Assembly (NCBI GenBank): GCA_003724185.1
Contig: RHGM01000001.1
Coordinates: forward strand, 1,035,343 to 1,099,342
DNA length: 64,000 nucleotides
Reading direction: 5' to 3'
Origin: Porphyrobacter sp. IPPAS B-1204
GTDB taxonomy: Bacteria > Pseudomonadota > Alphaproteobacteria > Sphingomonadales > Sphingomonadaceae
The stretch's first letter is position 1; every line of letters begins with the position of its first letter. The translations under genes were made by a program, and so were the position numbers. Under the pieces are notes generated by a model, which worked only from the letters and a program-made list of their open reading frames with translations, made no database searches and was not told where the DNA came from. Of the stretch, positions 62,419 through 64,000 are shown one piece after another.

Positions 62419-64000
62419 CTAGGGTTTGGCCGATTTAGGCTCCGCACCGGCAATCCTCGCTGCTGCGACTGCGGCCTCTGCGATCATGCGAACCCATTCG
62501 CGCTCTGCCTCGGGCGTGCCCCGTTCCGTGTGATTCACGCCTTTGAAATTCGCAATACCGAACACTTTATCACCTAAGGCTCGAGCCATGCGCTGCTGAT
62601 AGTCTATGTCGACCTGCGTGTCAGATTCGGGAATTCCGAATAGGATGAGAGGAAAATTCGAGCTCTGGACCATGCGTTCCAGCGGCTCAAACTCATCCAT
62701 GAATGGTCGATCATCCGGACTATACCAATTTCCATGGTCGTAATTGGCGGCGCAGTTCTGCCGCGCCTGCCATTCGATTGCCAGGCATGGCGCGCGCAGG
62801 GCCAGAGCAGCATATCGTTCCGGATTGCGAAGAATGGCGTTTGCAGCGACCGGTCCACCGCCGCTTTCAGTCATCACGGAGATTTTGCCATCCTGGACAA
62901 CACCAGTGTCGACCAGATAGGCGCTCACCTCATCGAACATCTGCGCCACTTTGATCTTGTTTCGGATGCCAAATCCGCTGCTTGACCACTCGGCTCCGAA
63001 ACCACCCCCGCCCGGCAAGTGAACGAAGGCAATCTTGCCGCCTTCCAATACCCATTCGGTAAGCCAAGGTCCAAGATAGCCTTCGGGAAGCCAGAGGCCA
63101 GCGTGGGCATAGGTGATCATCATCAAGTGTCCCTGCAACGCACCAGTGCCTGGTCCGCTCACAAGCGTTACGGGAACGTTGCCCGGGACATTTTCGCGAA
63201 GTCTTTCCAACTTGAATTTCGAATGATCTGTCGCCTCAGCGGCGTCTTCGCGAAAGAGCTGTGCGTTTGTCGCACAGATGTTGATCTTGCCCATCTCGAC
63301 CGGCGCGAGCACGAAGCGTGTCGGTTTCAGCGGACTGACTATACGCATCAAGGCTGCGTTTTCTGACGCTGTCAGATCGAACACGTCGACGTGTTCATGG
63401 GATAGAATGCAGTCGTCTGGACGGATGAGTGCCGGGATTGCTTCGCTTGCGCCAATGCGTTGCAAAAAAGGCCGTGCCACGCCTGCCTGCATGCCACGCA
63501 GCAAGACCGAATCTCCCAGCGCTTGAAAGGCCGGGGACGAAAAAGCTCGAGTGATGTCCTCATCAACGCCTTCCGGCAAAGCCAGCTTCATCACCTTCGG
63601 ATAAAAGGGATGTGCCGACTGAATTGCATGACCGCGCGAATTTTCCCCACATACAATTGTATCGTTAGTTGACCCCAGCACCTCGCAATTCGGCGGTATG
63701 GCGTAGGTCGAAAAATGGCCGCTTTTGTCCGAACCTATGATCTCGACGCCTTCGGCCGGCGTGATGTACCGCTCATTTTCTGGCGAAAGAACGACGAAAA
63801 GCCCCGAAAGTGTGACCCCATTGAATGAGGGGCGAGCCATCACAACCTGCGTTGAAGTCGACAACGCGTACGAGAAGAAAACACTGCCTGCGCCTGTGTT
63901 TTCGACCCAGACCTTGGCCGGAGTATTCTCATCAAGGGGTGGGGCGGCTAAAGAAAGAGGGCCGTTTCCGGCAAGCGAATAAGACGGTGATATCCAGAAC
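62419..64000 (-). CDS. Prolyl-oligopeptidase-like (S9) serine hydrolase, C-terminal part
   Basis: The frame is open from the stop at 62419 to the window end, so the 5' end of the gene lies beyond 64000. A TTG at 63864 is only an internal codon. The catalytic domain is clear: LPGGGGFGAEWSSSG matches the GGGEYG loop of prolyl oligopeptidases, the nucleophile serine is in TESGGGP, and a His near the end is in NHTERG. The visible N-terminal part is probably beta-propeller. The oligopeptidase core is slightly unusual (TESGG rather than GGSNGG), so peptide specificity is uncertain. GC is lower than in neighbouring genes. Confidence 0.8.
   Translation of the reverse strand, partial: FWISPSYSLAGNGPLSLAAPPLDENTPAKVWVENTGAGSVFFSYALSTSTQVVMARPSFNGVTLSGLFVVLSPENERYITPAEGVEIIGSDKSGHFSTYAIPPNCEVLGSTNDTIVCGENSRGHAIQSAHPFYPKVMKLALPEGVDEDITRAFSSPAFQALGDSVLLRGMQAGVARPFLQRIGASEAIPALIRPDDCILSHEHVDVFDLTASENAALMRIVSPLKPTRFVLAPVEMGKINICATNAQLFREDAAEATDHSKFKLERLRENVPGNVPVTLVSGPGTGALQGHLMMITYAHAGLWLPEGYLGPWLTEWVLEGGKIAFVHLPGGGGFGAEWSSSGFGIRNKIKVAQMFDEVSAYLVDTGVVQDGKISVMTESGGGPVAANAILRNPERYAALALRAPCLAIEWQARQNCAANYDHGNWYSPDDRPFMDEFEPLERMVQSSNFPLILFGIPESDTQVDIDYQQRMARALGDKVFGIANFKGVNHTERGTPEAEREWVRMIAEAAVAAARIAGAEPKSAKP

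Overview
The window looks like chromosomal DNA of an aerobic anoxygenic phototrophic alphaproteobacterium, most likely in the Sphingomonadales (Erythrobacter/Porphyrobacter-type). The reasons are high GC, the gene order bchB-bchH-bchL-bchM-lhaA-puhA-puhB-puhC-orf-acsF-puhE-hemA, use of the oxygen-dependent cyclase AcsF, and a TonB-receptor-based alpha-glucan locus with flavin-dependent halogenase genes of the kind seen in Caulobacter, Xanthomonas and sphingomonads. The assignment is inferred from content, not from a marker gene.

Region 1 (1-12.7 kb) is part of a photosynthesis gene cluster. It is one tightly packed plus-strand unit, mostly with overlapping stop/start codons, covering bacteriochlorophyll synthesis (bchB end, bchH, bchL, bchM, acsF), reaction-centre H subunit and assembly factors (lhaA, puhA, puhB, puhC, puhE, one small conserved orf) and the first committed tetrapyrrole step (hemA). 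A strong hairpin terminator follows hemA.

Region 2 (12.8-30.8 kb) is a carbohydrate locus. A minus-strand group (GH97, GH13, MFS sugar permease) diverges from a plus-strand group (GH13 amylase with a frameshift, GH13 alpha-glucosidase, LacI regulator, flavin-dependent halogenase). Next come a minus-strand TonB-dependent receptor, then a plus-strand Fe(II)/2-oxoglutarate-oxygenase-like protein and a second halogenase, also frameshifted. Both frameshifts are single-base gains in G runs. Palindromes suitable for a LacI-type regulator sit in the divergent promoter regions. A near-perfect parS-like 16-mer lies just after the first halogenase.

Region 3 (30.9-45 kb) holds a lipoprotein c-type cytochrome, a DUF1499-type membrane protein, a CDP-alcohol phosphatidyltransferase, a nucleoside transporter, a DoxX protein, a fusion of a VTT membrane domain to a mercuric-reductase-like flavoprotein, and an NDH-2-like flavoprotein. 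It then has a three-gene export-type operon (ABC, HlyD, TolC) whose ABC protein has lost every ATP-site motif, followed by three secreted or lipoprotein-like unknowns on the other strand.

Region 4 (45-64 kb) is mainly housekeeping: trmL, a gatCAB operon containing two small extra genes, an FKBP isomerase, rpsU, crcB, an RluA-type pseudouridine synthase operon ending in an ATP12 chaperone, an Mla/MCE lipid-transport operon, valS, and the C-terminal part of a prolyl-oligopeptidase-like enzyme running off the window end. I saw no tRNA, rRNA, CRISPR array, transposase or replication origin.
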